Below, one piece after another: positions 35,493 through 44,045 of a DNA stretch of 64,000 nucleotides. Under the pieces are notes generated by a model, which saw only the letters and a list, made by a program, of their open reading frames with translations, had not been told where the DNA came from and made no database searches. The DNA is taken from the NCBI RefSeq assembly GCF_000382445.1, contig NZ_KB905472.1:1059505-1123504 (forward strand). The letters are read 5' to 3'. Numbering within the stretch: position 1 is the first letter of the stretch; every line of letters begins with the position of its first letter. The position numbers and the translations under genes were made by a program. The stretch is from Phocaeicola massiliensis B84634 = Timone 84634 = DSM 17679 = JCM 13223 (GTDB taxonomy: Bacteria; Bacteroidota; Bacteroidia; Bacteroidales; Bacteroidaceae).

Positions 35493-35956
35493 TATTCTTC
35501 CTCCTTTTCTTCCTTTAATAAGTCGAGTTCGTTCCATATACGTTTGCGGGTAGGGACACAAAACAGGGAAGCAATGAGAGACATGGCAGCACAAAAGAGA
35601 CCGGTAGTATTGAGTGTGAGGTAGTAAAACGACAAGTTTGTCAATACAGGCACTACCAATAGTCCCAATCTGATTTCGCTCCAACGGCGATAGCTGCTCA
35701 GGGCATCGGGGAGTGAAAGTAGTTTGACACATTTTACCAGTGACAGGCTGAATAGTCGGAGGGATAAAGGTATTAATCCTACTGTCAGCAGTATACCGAT
35801 TGTCTGTAGTATATAGTCCATGCGGGCATCACCGGCATAGTCTCCTTCCGTCATTATTCCCGTTTCGTAGAGGATGACTAACACTATAGGCAAGATCCAT
35901 ATCATGATATATTCTGCCTGGAGATATTTCACTGTTTTATTTATTCTTTCTTCCAT
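35492..35956 (-). CDS. Small membrane protein, unknown function
   Basis: The 154 residues contain about four hydrophobic helices (MIWILPIVLVILYETGI, ILQTIGILLTVGLIPLSLRL, LGLLVVPVLTNLSFYYL, GLFCAAMSLIASLFCV) and a short charged tail, KEEKEEE. It is an inner-membrane protein I cannot assign. It lies between recR (22 bp upstream) and the acetyltransferase gene (one-base overlap), so it is co-transcribed with both. Similar arrangements occur in Bacteroides genomes, to my recollection. Confidence 0.65.
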   Translation of the reverse strand: MEERINKTVKYLQAEYIMIWILPIVLVILYETGIMTEGDYAGDARMDYILQTIGILLTVGLIPLSLRLFSLSLVKCVKLLSLPDALSSYRRWSEIRLGLLVVPVLTNLSFYYLTLNTTGLFCAAMSLIASLFCVPTRKRIWNELDLLKEEKEEE

Positions 35957-35978
35957 TGTATCTTTTTTAATTCAATAA

Positions 35979-36596
35979 TTATACTGTTCCTGTAAATAAT
36001 GTGCGGTTTGCAATGGAGCGTCCTAAAGTAACTTCGTCTGTATATTCCAACTCATCGCCAATGGAAATTCCTCGCGCGATAACACTGAGTTTGACATTGG
36101 TGTCAGCTAACTTGCGGAAAATGTAGAAGTTGGTTGTATCTCCTTCCATAGTAGAACTAAGTGCCAGAATAACTTCTTTCACTTCATTGTTTTTGACACG
36201 TTCCACCAAACTTTCTATTTGCAGGTCGGAAGGCCCTATACCGTCCATTGGCGAAATCACTCCGCCCAGTACATGATACAGTCCTTTGTATTGCTGTGTA
36301 GCTTCCACGGCCATTACGTCACGGATGGTTTCAACCACGCAAATGGTGGAGGCGTCACGTACCGGGTTTGAACAAATACAGCATGTTTCGGTATCTGATA
36401 TATTGTGGCAGATCTTGCAATATTTCACTTCGTGTTTTAATGTAATAATGGCATTGCCAAATGCTTCTACAGTAGCCGTATCCTGTCTCAGAAGATGAAG
36501 AACGAGGCGCATGGCAGTCTTTCGTCCCACCCCCGGCAGTTTGGCAAATTCTCCTACTGCTTTTTCTAATAATATGGAAGGGTATTGTTGGTTCAT
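35979..36596 (-). CDS. recR: Recombination mediator RecR
   Basis: RecR works with RecO (and RecF) to load RecA on SSB-coated single-strand DNA. The 205 residues show an N-terminal helix-hairpin-helix ([15 protein letters not shown]), a four-Cys zinc finger ([20 protein letters not shown]) and a toprim domain ([30 protein letters not shown]). Length is normal. It is the first gene of a three-gene minus-strand operon and has a -7 match on the minus strand (36622-36629). Confidence 0.95.
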   Translation of the reverse strand: MNQQYPSILLEKAVGEFAKLPGVGRKTAMRLVLHLLRQDTATVEAFGNAIITLKHEVKYCKICHNISDTETCCICSNPVRDASTICVVETIRDVMAVEATQQYKGLYHVLGGVISPMDGIGPSDLQIESLVERVKNNEVKEVILALSSTMEGDTTNFYIFRKLADTNVKLSVIARGISIGDELEYTDEVTLGRSIANRTLFTGTV

Positions 36597-36621
36597 CGAT
36601 TAAATTCCTATATAATGGCTG

Positions 36622-36658
36622 CAAACTTACGGAATTTAAGTGATTTTGCGTACATTTG
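36622..36658. promoter_or_regulatory. Divergent -7 boxes for recR and the symporter gene
   Basis: In the 78-bp gap, TAAGTTTG on the minus strand (36622-36629) points to recR, and TACATTTG on the plus strand (36651-36658) points to the symporter gene 17 bp downstream. Neither has a clear -33 TTTG at the standard distance. Confidence 0.4.
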
Positions 36659-36674
36659 CAGTCAAAAAAATAAC

Positions 36675-38144
36675 ATGAACGGAATTTATATTCTGCTGAC
36701 CATATTTCTTTATTTCGGAATGTTGTTGCTTGTGGCTCGTTTCACCGGCAAGAATTCCGATAACGATGCTTTCTTTCGTGGTAACCGCCGTTCTCCCTGG
36801 TATGTTGTTTCTTTCGGCATGATTGGAGCTTCGTTGTCGGGAGTTACTTTTGTCTCTGTTCCGGGCATGGTGCGTAGCATCGATATGACTTATATGCAGA
36901 CTTGTATGGGCTTTTTTGTAGGCTATCTTATTATAGCCCATGTGTTGCTGCCGCTTTACTATAAACTGAATCTCACCTCCATTTATTCCTATTTGGATGA
37001 TAGGATAGGGAGATGTTCCTATAAAACGGGAGCTTCTTTTTTTCTTCTTTCAAAGATTATAGGGGCGGCAGCGCGTCTTTATCTGGTCTGCCTGATACTT
37101 CAGCATTATGTGTTTGATGTATTCGAGGTTCCGTTTGTCGTGACGGTGATAGGGATTGTATTGCTGATTTGGCTGTACACGCGCAGAAGCGGCATTCGCA
37201 CGATTGTGTGGACTGACAGCTTGCAGACCTTGTGCCTTTTGCTGGCATTGGGACTTATAATATATAATGTGGCGGGACAACTCGAACTCGATTTTTCGGG
37301 AGTGGTGCAGACCGTGAAGGACAATGAACATAGTCGCATTTTCGTTTTCGATGACTGGCATTCCAAACAGAACTTTTATAAGCAGTTTTTCAGCGGCATC
37401 TTTATCACGATTGTAATGACAGGACTTGATCAGGATATGATGCAGAAAAACTTGTCATGCAAGAACTTGCGTGAAGCACAAAAGAATATGTATTGCTACG
37501 GCATTTCTTTTGTCCCGGTCAATTTCCTGTTTCTGTCTTTGGGAGTTTTGTTGCTGTTGCTGGCAAGTCGGACAGGGATGGCATTGCCGGCGGGAGGCGA
37601 TGATATTCTTCCTCTGTTTGCGGCAGAGGGGCATTTAGGATATGCAGTGTTGATTTTCTTTACAATCGGGATTATCGCGGCAGCCTTTTCGAGTGCCGAT
37701 TCTGCATTGACTGCTCTGACCACTAGCTTTTGCATCGATATTATGGGTATCAGTCATTTGCCCGAACAAGAAGCGGAAAAACGCAGGAAGATAGTTCATT
37801 TCTGCATTTCGGCAATTTTTATTGGGTTCATTCTGCTATTTAAAGTGGTGAATAATAAGAGTGTGATAGATGCGATATATGTTATAGCCTCCTATACTTA
37901 CGGACCGTTGCTGGGGCTGTTTGTGTTCGGACTGTTCACCAAGTTGCACCCGCGTGACCGCTTTGTGCCTTATGTGGCGATAGCATCTCCGCTGGTGTGT
38001 TATGCCATAGACAGGGTGGTGTTTAATTACACCGGTTATCAGTTTGGCTACGAGATGCTGATGTTCAATGGATTCTTAACTTTTATGGGGTTAACTTGTT
38101 TAAGTATTAAAAATAAAAAAATATATGGAAATACTCAGTGCTGA
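36675..38144 (+). CDS. Sodium:solute symporter (SSS) family transporter
   Basis: This 489-residue inner-membrane protein has about 13 hydrophobic helices and SSS features: [20 protein letters not shown] in the first loop, [10 protein letters not shown], and [20 protein letters not shown], the Na+-binding helix region typical of SGLT/PutP-like carriers. Members import sugars, sialic acid, amino acids or iodide with sodium; the substrate here is not apparent. I begin at the ATG at 36675; the longer frame from 36585 overlaps recR. It overlaps engB by 20 bp. Confidence 0.88.
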   Translation: MNGIYILLTIFLYFGMLLLVARFTGKNSDNDAFFRGNRRSPWYVVSFGMIGASLSGVTFVSVPGMVRSIDMTYMQTCMGFFVGYLIIAHVLLPLYYKLNLTSIYSYLDDRIGRCSYKTGASFFLLSKIIGAAARLYLVCLILQHYVFDVFEVPFVVTVIGIVLLIWLYTRRSGIRTIVWTDSLQTLCLLLALGLIIYNVAGQLELDFSGVVQTVKDNEHSRIFVFDDWHSKQNFYKQFFSGIFITIVMTGLDQDMMQKNLSCKNLREAQKNMYCYGISFVPVNFLFLSLGVLLLLLASRTGMALPAGGDDILPLFAAEGHLGYAVLIFFTIGIIAAAFSSADSALTALTTSFCIDIMGISHLPEQEAEKRRKIVHFCISAIFIGFILLFKVVNNKSVIDAIYVIASYTYGPLLGLFVFGLFTKLHPRDRFVPYVAIASPLVCYAIDRVVFNYTGYQFGYEMLMFNGFLTFMGLTCLSIKNKKIYGNTQC

Positions 38145-38727
38145 ATTTGTAATAAGTAATACAAAGGTAGATAAGTGTCCGCAAGGTAATTTGCCGGAAT
38201 ATGCTTTTATAGGCCGTTCCAATGTGGGCAAGTCCAGTTTGATAAATATGCTGACCAAACGTCCTAAGCTGGCAATGACTTCATCCACTCCGGGAAAAAC
38301 GTTGCTTATTAATCATTTTTTAGTGAATAACGAATGGTATTTGGTGGATTTACCGGGGTATGGCTTTGCTTTGAGAGGTAAGAAGCAGGTAGATAAAATT
38401 CAGAAAATTATAGAAGATTATATTTTGGGGCGCGAGCAAATGACAAATTTGTTTGTGCTGATAGATTGTCGCTTGGAGCCACAGAAAATCGATTTGGAAT
38501 TTATGGAGTGGTTGGGAGAAAATGGAGTCCCTTTCGCTATCATATTTACTAAAGCAGATAAATTGTCGGGAGGGAAGGCAAAAGATAATGTGAACAAATA
38601 TCTGAAGAAGCTGAGTGAACAATGGGAAGAATTGCCTCCTTATTTCTTGTCTTCTTCTGAGAAAAAACTAGGGCGCAAAGAAATATTGGATTATATAGAA
38701 AGTATTAATCGGAGTGTGAAGGGATAG
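38125..38727 (+). CDS. engB: Ribosome biogenesis GTPase EngB/YsxC
   Basis: The 200-residue TRAFAC GTPase acts in 50S subunit assembly. Motifs: G1 [10 protein letters not shown]2 TSSTPGKT, G3 DLPGYG, G4 FTKADKL and G5-like FLSSSEKK. The length and the N-terminal [12 protein letters not shown] are typical. It starts within the last codons of the symporter gene, so translation may be coupled. The 211-bp gap after it shows no gene I would defend. Confidence 0.93.
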   Translation: MEILSAEFVISNTKVDKCPQGNLPEYAFIGRSNVGKSSLINMLTKRPKLAMTSSTPGKTLLINHFLVNNEWYLVDLPGYGFALRGKKQVDKIQKIIEDYILGREQMTNLFVLIDCRLEPQKIDLEFMEWLGENGVPFAIIFTKADKLSGGKAKDNVNKYLKKLSEQWEELPPYFLSSSEKKLGRKEILDYIESINRSVKG

Positions 38728-38938
38728 TTGCTTTCTATTTGAACTATATTCTCATTTACCGTAGGGGAACCTTGCGTATATTTTCGTGGGAAAGGGAATA
38801 TTGTGTGATTATATTTGAGTTTACGAAGAAATTTATATCTATAACTTTTGCTGAAAATACGTTAAATAGTAAAAGGGTATATGCAGTAATCCATCATTTT
38901 CATTCTTTAATGAATAGAATATAAAAAACAGAGAGATT

Positions 38939-39670
38939 ATGAAAAAGTTAGCTCATTTTTGTGGAATCATGCTGGCTGCTACTTCTTTTATGTTTCAGTC
39001 ATGTGACGATAGTGATGGATATTCAATAGGTGATATTGCTGTTGATTGGGCTACAGTGGAAGCTAAAGACAGCCACACTTATTCACTGACAGGTGATACG
39101 TGGGGGACTCTGTGGCCTGCTGCATCGGCTTTTCCTTGGTCGCCGGAGGATGGAGAGCGTGTTGTTATCGTATTCAATCCGTTGTATGATGATTTTCAAG
39201 GATATGATTGCGCTATCAAGATAGAGGGTATTCGCTCCATTCTGACTAAAGATGTTGAGGAGCTTACGGAAGAAAACGATGCAGAATTGGGGAATGATCC
39301 TATTTATATTGAAAAGAGGAATATGTGGATAGGTGGCGGATATATGAATATTGTTTTTACGCAGAATCTGCCTGCACAGGAAAAGCATCGCATCAGTTTG
39401 GTACATACAACTCCCTTAGCTTTGGATTCTGAAGGTTATCTTACATTGGAGTTGCGTTATAATACCTATGATGATATGACCGGTCTTTATGGAAATGGAG
39501 CTGTTTCATTTAACCTTAATTCTATTGAGGCTCTTCCCGGAATGAAAGGTGTTAAGATAAAATTGAATTCGGCTGTTAACGGTGAAGTGACAGTTCCTTT
39601 TGAACTGATGGACGAGCCGACTCCGAATGAAGTGAAACAGATGGATTTTTCAAAAATGGAAATCGAATAA
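38939..39670 (+). CDS. NigD-like lipoprotein
   Basis: The 243 residues start with a lipoprotein signal (MKKLAHFCGIMLAATSFMFQSC) and acidic CDDSDGYS after the Cys. The body resembles NigD-like proteins of Bacteroidales: an N-terminal OB-like barrel (about 30-110, with WPAASAFPWSPEDGERVVIV) and a C-terminal beta sandwich (about 125-235, with YMNIVFTQNLPAQEKHRISL and YLTLELRYNTYDD). NigD was noted near bacteriocin genes, but the function is unknown. It stands alone and ends at a strong terminator. Confidence 0.82.
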   Translation: MKKLAHFCGIMLAATSFMFQSCDDSDGYSIGDIAVDWATVEAKDSHTYSLTGDTWGTLWPAASAFPWSPEDGERVVIVFNPLYDDFQGYDCAIKIEGIRSILTKDVEELTEENDAELGNDPIYIEKRNMWIGGGYMNIVFTQNLPAQEKHRISLVHTTPLALDSEGYLTLELRYNTYDDMTGLYGNGAVSFNLNSIEALPGMKGVKIKLNSAVNGEVTVPFELMDEPTPNEVKQMDFSKMEIE

Positions 39671-39698
39671 TTAGGGTTTAAAGAGAGAGTTTGTGACC

Positions 39699-39763
39699 GT
39701 GTGTCAAGAGCGAAATGACGTTGGAATACGAGGGATATTTCGAGCTCTTGGCACACTTTTTTT
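39699..39763 (+). terminator. Strong terminator after the NigD-like gene
   Basis: GTGTGTCAAGAGC (39699-39711) pairs with GCTCTTGGCACAC (39744-39756) with one G-T wobble, the stem continues inward with CGAAAT/ATTTCG, and eight T residues follow. It isolates the NigD-like gene from the two-component operon. Confidence 0.88.
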
Positions 39764-39855
39764 AAGAAATGTCCACATCCCCAATTATTTTTTCTCTATT
39801 TCAGTATTATTTCAGAATTATCTTATTTCTTTGCTTGTCATAAATATCAAAGGTT

Positions 39856-40533
39856 ATGAAGATATTATTAGTAGAAGATGATGTTAATTTACGTGAAGTA
39901 GTTCAACGTTCATTAGAAAAAGAACGCTATATAGTAGAAGTAGCTCCTGATTTTCGGACAGGTATCCAAAAAATAGAGGATTATACTTACGATTGCATTT
40001 TGCTGGATATAATGTTGCCTGATGGTAATGGATTGGAGTTGCTTGAACAGCTCAAAGAGATGCGTAAACGTGAGAACGTGATTATTATTTCGGCAAAAGA
40101 TTCTTTGGAAGATAAGGTCTTGGGATTGGAGTTGGGGGCAGATGATTATTTACCAAAACCTTTTCATTTGGCAGAACTCAATGCACGTATCAAGAGTGTT
40201 ATCCGACGGAATCAGCAGAATGGTGAAATTACCATAAAATATGGAAACATAGAAGTTTTTCCTGATAAATACCGTGTACAGGTAGATGGTAAGGAACTGG
40301 ATTTGAATCGTAAGGAGTATGACATTCTGGTCTATTTCATGAATCGTCCGGGACGTTTGGTCAATAAGAATACGATGGCCGAATCTGTTTGGGGTGATCA
40401 CATAGATCAAGTAGATAATTTTGATTTTATCTATGCTCAAATAAAGAATTTAAGAAAGCATTTGAAGGAGGCCGGTGCGACTCCTGAGGTGAAAGCCGTT
40501 TATGGGTTGGGTTATAAAATGACTATGGACTGA
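39856..40533 (+). CDS. OmpR-family response regulator
   Basis: The 225 residues comprise a receiver domain (1-120: acidic EDD pocket in LLVEDDVN, phospho-acceptor Asp51 in CILLDIMLPDG, Lys in YLPKPFHL) and an OmpR/PhoB winged helix (about 130-225, with RKEYDILVYFMNRPGRLVN and VKAVYGLGYKM). It is paired with the sensor kinase, whose ATG overlaps its stop codon (ATGA at 40531-40535). The PepSY-like gene downstream is a likely target. Confidence 0.93.
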   Translation: MKILLVEDDVNLREVVQRSLEKERYIVEVAPDFRTGIQKIEDYTYDCILLDIMLPDGNGLELLEQLKEMRKRENVIIISAKDSLEDKVLGLELGADDYLPKPFHLAELNARIKSVIRRNQQNGEITIKYGNIEVFPDKYRVQVDGKELDLNRKEYDILVYFMNRPGRLVNKNTMAESVWGDHIDQVDNFDFIYAQIKNLRKHLKEAGATPEVKAVYGLGYKMTMD

Positions 40534-41804
40534 TGAAGCTGATTTATTACATACTGGTTCGTATATCGCTTGCCCTGACAGTTATTCTGACCGGATGGGC
40601 TATCTTTTTTTATATCGCTGTCATGGATGAAGTTAACGACGAGGTGGATGATGCACTTGAAGACTACTCGGAAATTATTATTATCCGTGCATTGGCAGGC
40701 GAAGAATTGCCATCCAGGAATACAGCTTCCAATAATCAATATTTCTTAAAAGAGGTAACAGAAGAATATGCTGTCAGTCGTGAAAATATACTCTATAAAG
40801 ATTCAATGGTGTATATTCCCGAAAAAGGAGAAACAGAACCGGCACGTATCCTGACTACGCTCTTTAAAGATGACGGAGACCGTTTTTTTGAGCTGACGGT
40901 TGCAACACCTTCTATTGAAAAGGAGGACTTGAAAGAAGCCATTACGGGATGGATTATATTTCTGTATGTTATTATGTTGCTTATTACCATTTTGATAAAT
41001 GTGTGGGTGGTTTATCAAAATATGCGTCCGCTTTATGTGTTGTTGAATTGGTTGGATAAATATAGAATCGGAACAAAGAATGAACCTTTACATAATCCTA
41101 CTCAGGTTTCGGAATTTAAAAAGTTGAATGAGGCGGCCATTCGTTATGCGGAGCGTAGCGAAAAGATGTTTGAACAGCAAAAGCAATTTATTGGTAATGC
41201 TTCTCACGAGATGCAAACTCCACTTTCTATCTGCCTCAATCGTGTGGAAATGTTAATGGAGGATGAGGCTCTTTCCGAAGCTCAACTGACAGACTTGATG
41301 AAGACTCACCAGACCTTGGAACACATCACAAAATTGAATAAAACTTTATTGTTGCTTTCCAAGATTGAAAATGGACAGTTCTCGGAGACCTCTCAGATAG
41401 AAATTAATCGCTTGGTTAAGCAATATCTCACTGATTATAAAGAAGTATATGCTTATCGTCATATCGAAGTACAGGTGGAGGAAGAAGGGACGTTTTTCAT
41501 TACTATGAATGAAATGTTGGCAGTGGTGTTATTTACCAACCTGTTGAAAAATGCTTTTGTTCATAATGTAGAGGGTGGCTATATTCGGATTATCATTACG
41601 GAATGTACTATCACTTTTTGCAATCGGGGGACAGAAGCAGAACTGGACAGTCGTCATATATTTGAACGTTTTTATCAGGGAAAGAAGAAAGAAGGGTCTA
41701 CCGGTTTGGGACTTGCACTTGCCGATTCTATTTGTAAAATGCAAGGTATATATCTACATTATTATTATCGGGAAGGGGAGCATTGTTTTGAGGTAAGATT
41801 ATGA
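40533..41804 (+). CDS. Sensor histidine kinase
   Basis: The 423-residue inner-membrane kinase has two transmembrane helices (about 8-30, LALTVILTGWAIFFYIAV, and 132-158, WIIFLYVIMLLITILINVWV) around a periplasmic sensor of about 100 residues. HisKA follows with phospho-His225 (GNASHEMQTPLS; HEMQTP instead of the usual HELRTP), then N box LLKNAFVHN and G2 box GSTGLGLAL. The G1 box, usually DxGxG, reads FCNRGTEAEL, so ATP binding is atypical. It shares an operon with the regulator upstream. Confidence 0.9.
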   Translation: MKLIYYILVRISLALTVILTGWAIFFYIAVMDEVNDEVDDALEDYSEIIIIRALAGEELPSRNTASNNQYFLKEVTEEYAVSRENILYKDSMVYIPEKGETEPARILTTLFKDDGDRFFELTVATPSIEKEDLKEAITGWIIFLYVIMLLITILINVWVVYQNMRPLYVLLNWLDKYRIGTKNEPLHNPTQVSEFKKLNEAAIRYAERSEKMFEQQKQFIGNASHEMQTPLSICLNRVEMLMEDEALSEAQLTDLMKTHQTLEHITKLNKTLLLLSKIENGQFSETSQIEINRLVKQYLTDYKEVYAYRHIEVQVEEEGTFFITMNEMLAVVLFTNLLKNAFVHNVEGGYIRIIITECTITFCNRGTEAELDSRHIFERFYQGKKKEGSTGLGLALADSICKMQGIYLHYYYREGEHCFEVRL

Positions 41805-42003
41805 CTTGGTGTCGTAAATCGATGATAAGCGTTGTTTGTGCCAACAATTTAAGAGGGAAAGTTTGGTCAACTTTTTAAATTCATAAAAAAAAGTTCGTAA
41901 AAAAGGCGTTTCCTGTGCTTCTTTTCAAATTCTTTTCAGAATCTCTTTTAATCTTTGCATCAGAGAAAAGACAATGATGTATAACTTATAAAACAATCAG
42001 ATT

Positions 42004-42441
42004 ATGAAAAAGGTATTTTTATTTTTAGTGTGTTTATTCGCGTTGCAAACTGTAGTTATGGCCGATGATGACAAGCCTATACAAGTTAACCAATTACCGC
42101 AACCGGCTCAAACTTTCATCAAACAGTACTTTTCGGCTGCTAAAGTAGCTATGGCTAAAATGGAAACCGATCTCTTTGATAAAAGTTATGATGTAATTTT
42201 TACGAATGGCGATAAGTTGGAATTTGATAAGCGGGGAGCATGGACAGAAGTGAATTGTAAATATAGCTCTGTTCCGGGTAATGTGATTCCTGCTCAAATT
42301 CAGAAGTATGTGTCAACCAATTATCCAGACGCTAAAGTCCTGAGGATTGAAAAGGATAAAAAAGACTATGAAATAAAGCTCTCCAATGGATGGGAAATCA
42401 AGTTTGACTTAAAATTTAATGTGATTGATATCGATAATTAA
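42004..42441 (+). CDS. Periplasmic PepSY-like (DUF2874) protein
   Basis: The 145 residues begin with a signal peptide (MKKVFLFLVCLFALQTVVMA) followed by two related units of about 55 residues: QTFIKQYFSAAKVAMAKME...YDVIFTNGDKLEFDK, and IQKYVSTNYPDAKVLRIEKD...YEIKLSNGWEIKFD. This duplicated fold matches the PepSY-like family of Bacteroides periplasmic proteins, which inhibit or sense unknown partners. It lies 199 bp after the kinase gene, a common position for a target or accessory protein of such a system. Confidence 0.82.
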   Translation: MKKVFLFLVCLFALQTVVMADDDKPIQVNQLPQPAQTFIKQYFSAAKVAMAKMETDLFDKSYDVIFTNGDKLEFDKRGAWTEVNCKYSSVPGNVIPAQIQKYVSTNYPDAKVLRIEKDKKDYEIKLSNGWEIKFDLKFNVIDIDN

Positions 42442-42450
42442 TACTACTTG

Positions 42451-42600
42451 GGGTTGTGTTAAAACGTGGATAATGCTGTCGTTTGGTTCGCAGGGGCGAG
42501 GTCCGCTCGCCCGAAAACAGTTTGCTTTGTGTCTTCGGACAGGCAAACCCTGCCTCTACAGCTGACGATGGGATAGGCCGGTTTAGTTTTGACACACTCC
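42451..42600 (+). repeat. Dispersed MITE-like repeat, copy 2 (complete)
   Basis: This 150-bp copy has outer inverted ends GGGTTGTGTTAAAAC (42451) and GTTTTGACACACTCC (42586-42600), matching at 12 of 15 positions, and an inner pair of self-folding arms (CAGGGGCGAGGTCCGCTCGC from 42491, and CAGGCAAACCCTGCCTCTAC to about 42559). Core and right half are nearly the same as at 16843-16953, in the same orientation. It contains no credible gene. Confidence 0.82.
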
Positions 42601-42723
42601 CAATGTTTAAATTAACCATATAGTAACTCCCTTGACATTATCTTGTAATGAACAACATGGATATTTGCATAGTTTTTAAAAGATAACCGGAATGAATGTG
42701 AAACTTTTAATATATGCTGCTTC

Positions 42724-43851
42724 ATGAAATTTTTATTTATTGTTCAAGGAGAGGGAAGGGGACATCTTACCCAGGCAATCACTTTGGAAGAGATTTTGCT
42801 TCGTAACGGCCACGAGGTTGTGGAAGTGTTGGTGGGAAAGAGCAGTTCGCGGCGTTTGCCGGGATTTTTTAACCGTAGCATTCATGCACCCGTAAAACGT
42901 TTTGTCAGTCCGAACTTTACGCCTACGCCAGCCAACAAACGGGTGAGTTTGATACGCAGTGTTGCTTGTAATTTGGTAAAACTGCCTGTCTACATGAACA
43001 GTATTCGTTATATTTTCCAGCGTATCGAAGCCAGTGAAGCCGACATGGTTATTAATTTTTATGAATTGCTCACAGGTTTCACTTACTTATTGTTTCGCCC
43101 TTCGGTGCCTCAGGTGTGTATCGGACATCAATATTTGTTTCTTCATAAAGATTTTGAATTCCCTCGTGTCGGAAAGTTGAATGTGGCATTACTGAAATTC
43201 TTTACCAGATTGACTGCTATCGGAGCACGCGAACGATTGGCTCTTTCTTTTCGTGTCATGAAAGATGATGATAAGTGTCACATTCGTGTTGTTCCTCCAT
43301 TACTCCGTCGGGAAGTTTTATTATATGAGTCTTGTAAGGGGGATTATGTGCACGGATATATGGTCAATTCAGGTTTTGGTGAGAACATAATGGAATGGCA
43401 TAAAAAGCATCCCGATATTCCGCTTCATTTCTTTTGGGATAAATGGGAGGAAGAACCGGTGAAGAAAGTAGATGATACTTTGACTTTTTATCAGTTGGAT
43501 GACGTGGAATTTTTGCGTCAGATGGCAGGTTGTAAAGCCTATGCCAGCACTGCCGGGTTTGAATCCATCTGTGAAGCTATGTATTTGGGAAAACCCATTA
43601 TGATGGTTCCTGCACACATCGAACAGGACTGTAATGCTTACGATGCGTCTTTGAGTGGTGCGGGTATTGTTTCTAATGATTTTGAACTGGAGCGGTTACT
43701 GGAGTTTGCCGAGACTTACGAACCCCGGCGTGAGTTTGTGTATTGGGTTCGCAGAGGAGAATATTTGTTGCTTGATTTATTGCAAAAAAACGCTGCCGAT
43801 TACTCGCAAACACTTTTCAATGAGATGTATTTGGTCGAAGAATTCATTTGA
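42724..43851 (+). CDS. Glycosyltransferase (GT-B fold, GT1/MurG-like)
   Basis: The 375-residue protein has a GT-B layout. The N-terminal Rossmann half starts MKFLFIVQGEGRGHLTQAI, with the G-x-G-H loop typical of MurG/GT28 proteins. The C-terminal half has the nucleotide-sugar region AYASTAGFESICEAMYLGKP and IMMVPAHIEQDCNA. There is no signal or transmembrane segment. Similar proteins are often annotated simply as glycosyltransferase family protein; donor and acceptor are unknown. It stands alone between repeat copy 2 and the M28 peptidase gene. Confidence 0.8.
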   Translation: MKFLFIVQGEGRGHLTQAITLEEILLRNGHEVVEVLVGKSSSRRLPGFFNRSIHAPVKRFVSPNFTPTPANKRVSLIRSVACNLVKLPVYMNSIRYIFQRIEASEADMVINFYELLTGFTYLLFRPSVPQVCIGHQYLFLHKDFEFPRVGKLNVALLKFFTRLTAIGARERLALSFRVMKDDDKCHIRVVPPLLRREVLLYESCKGDYVHGYMVNSGFGENIMEWHKKHPDIPLHFFWDKWEEEPVKKVDDTLTFYQLDDVEFLRQMAGCKAYASTAGFESICEAMYLGKPIMMVPAHIEQDCNAYDASLSGAGIVSNDFELERLLEFAETYEPRREFVYWVRRGEYLLLDLLQKNAADYSQTLFNEMYLVEEFI

Positions 43852-44005
43852 TTGCAATTACTTTATATAAATTCATAAAACTCTCTTTTAAAGTTATGGC
43901 TGCGTGATGCAGACATAGCTTTTTATGTAGGTGCGAATTACATTATCATTCAGGGGAAATGGAAATTTATAGAGCTTGAAATGGATAAGGTTTCATGAAA
44001 GGTTT

Positions 44006-44013
44006 TATATTTG
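44006..44013 (+). promoter_or_regulatory. -7 box for the M28 peptidase gene
   Basis: TATATTTG (44006-44013) matches TAnnTTTG 33 bp before the start. No convincing -33 TTTG lies at the standard distance. Confidence 0.4.
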
Positions 44014-44045
44014 CAGTCATTAATCATTGATAAAGCGAAACTGTT

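Noticed and set aside
38739..38924. ORF of 61 codons between engB and the NigD-like gene
   Set aside because: No recognisable motifs and composition like the non-coding gap; more likely chance.
42416..42619. Minus-strand ORF of 67 codons over repeat copy 2
   Set aside because: Same repeat-derived peptide as at 16622-16948, no independent support.
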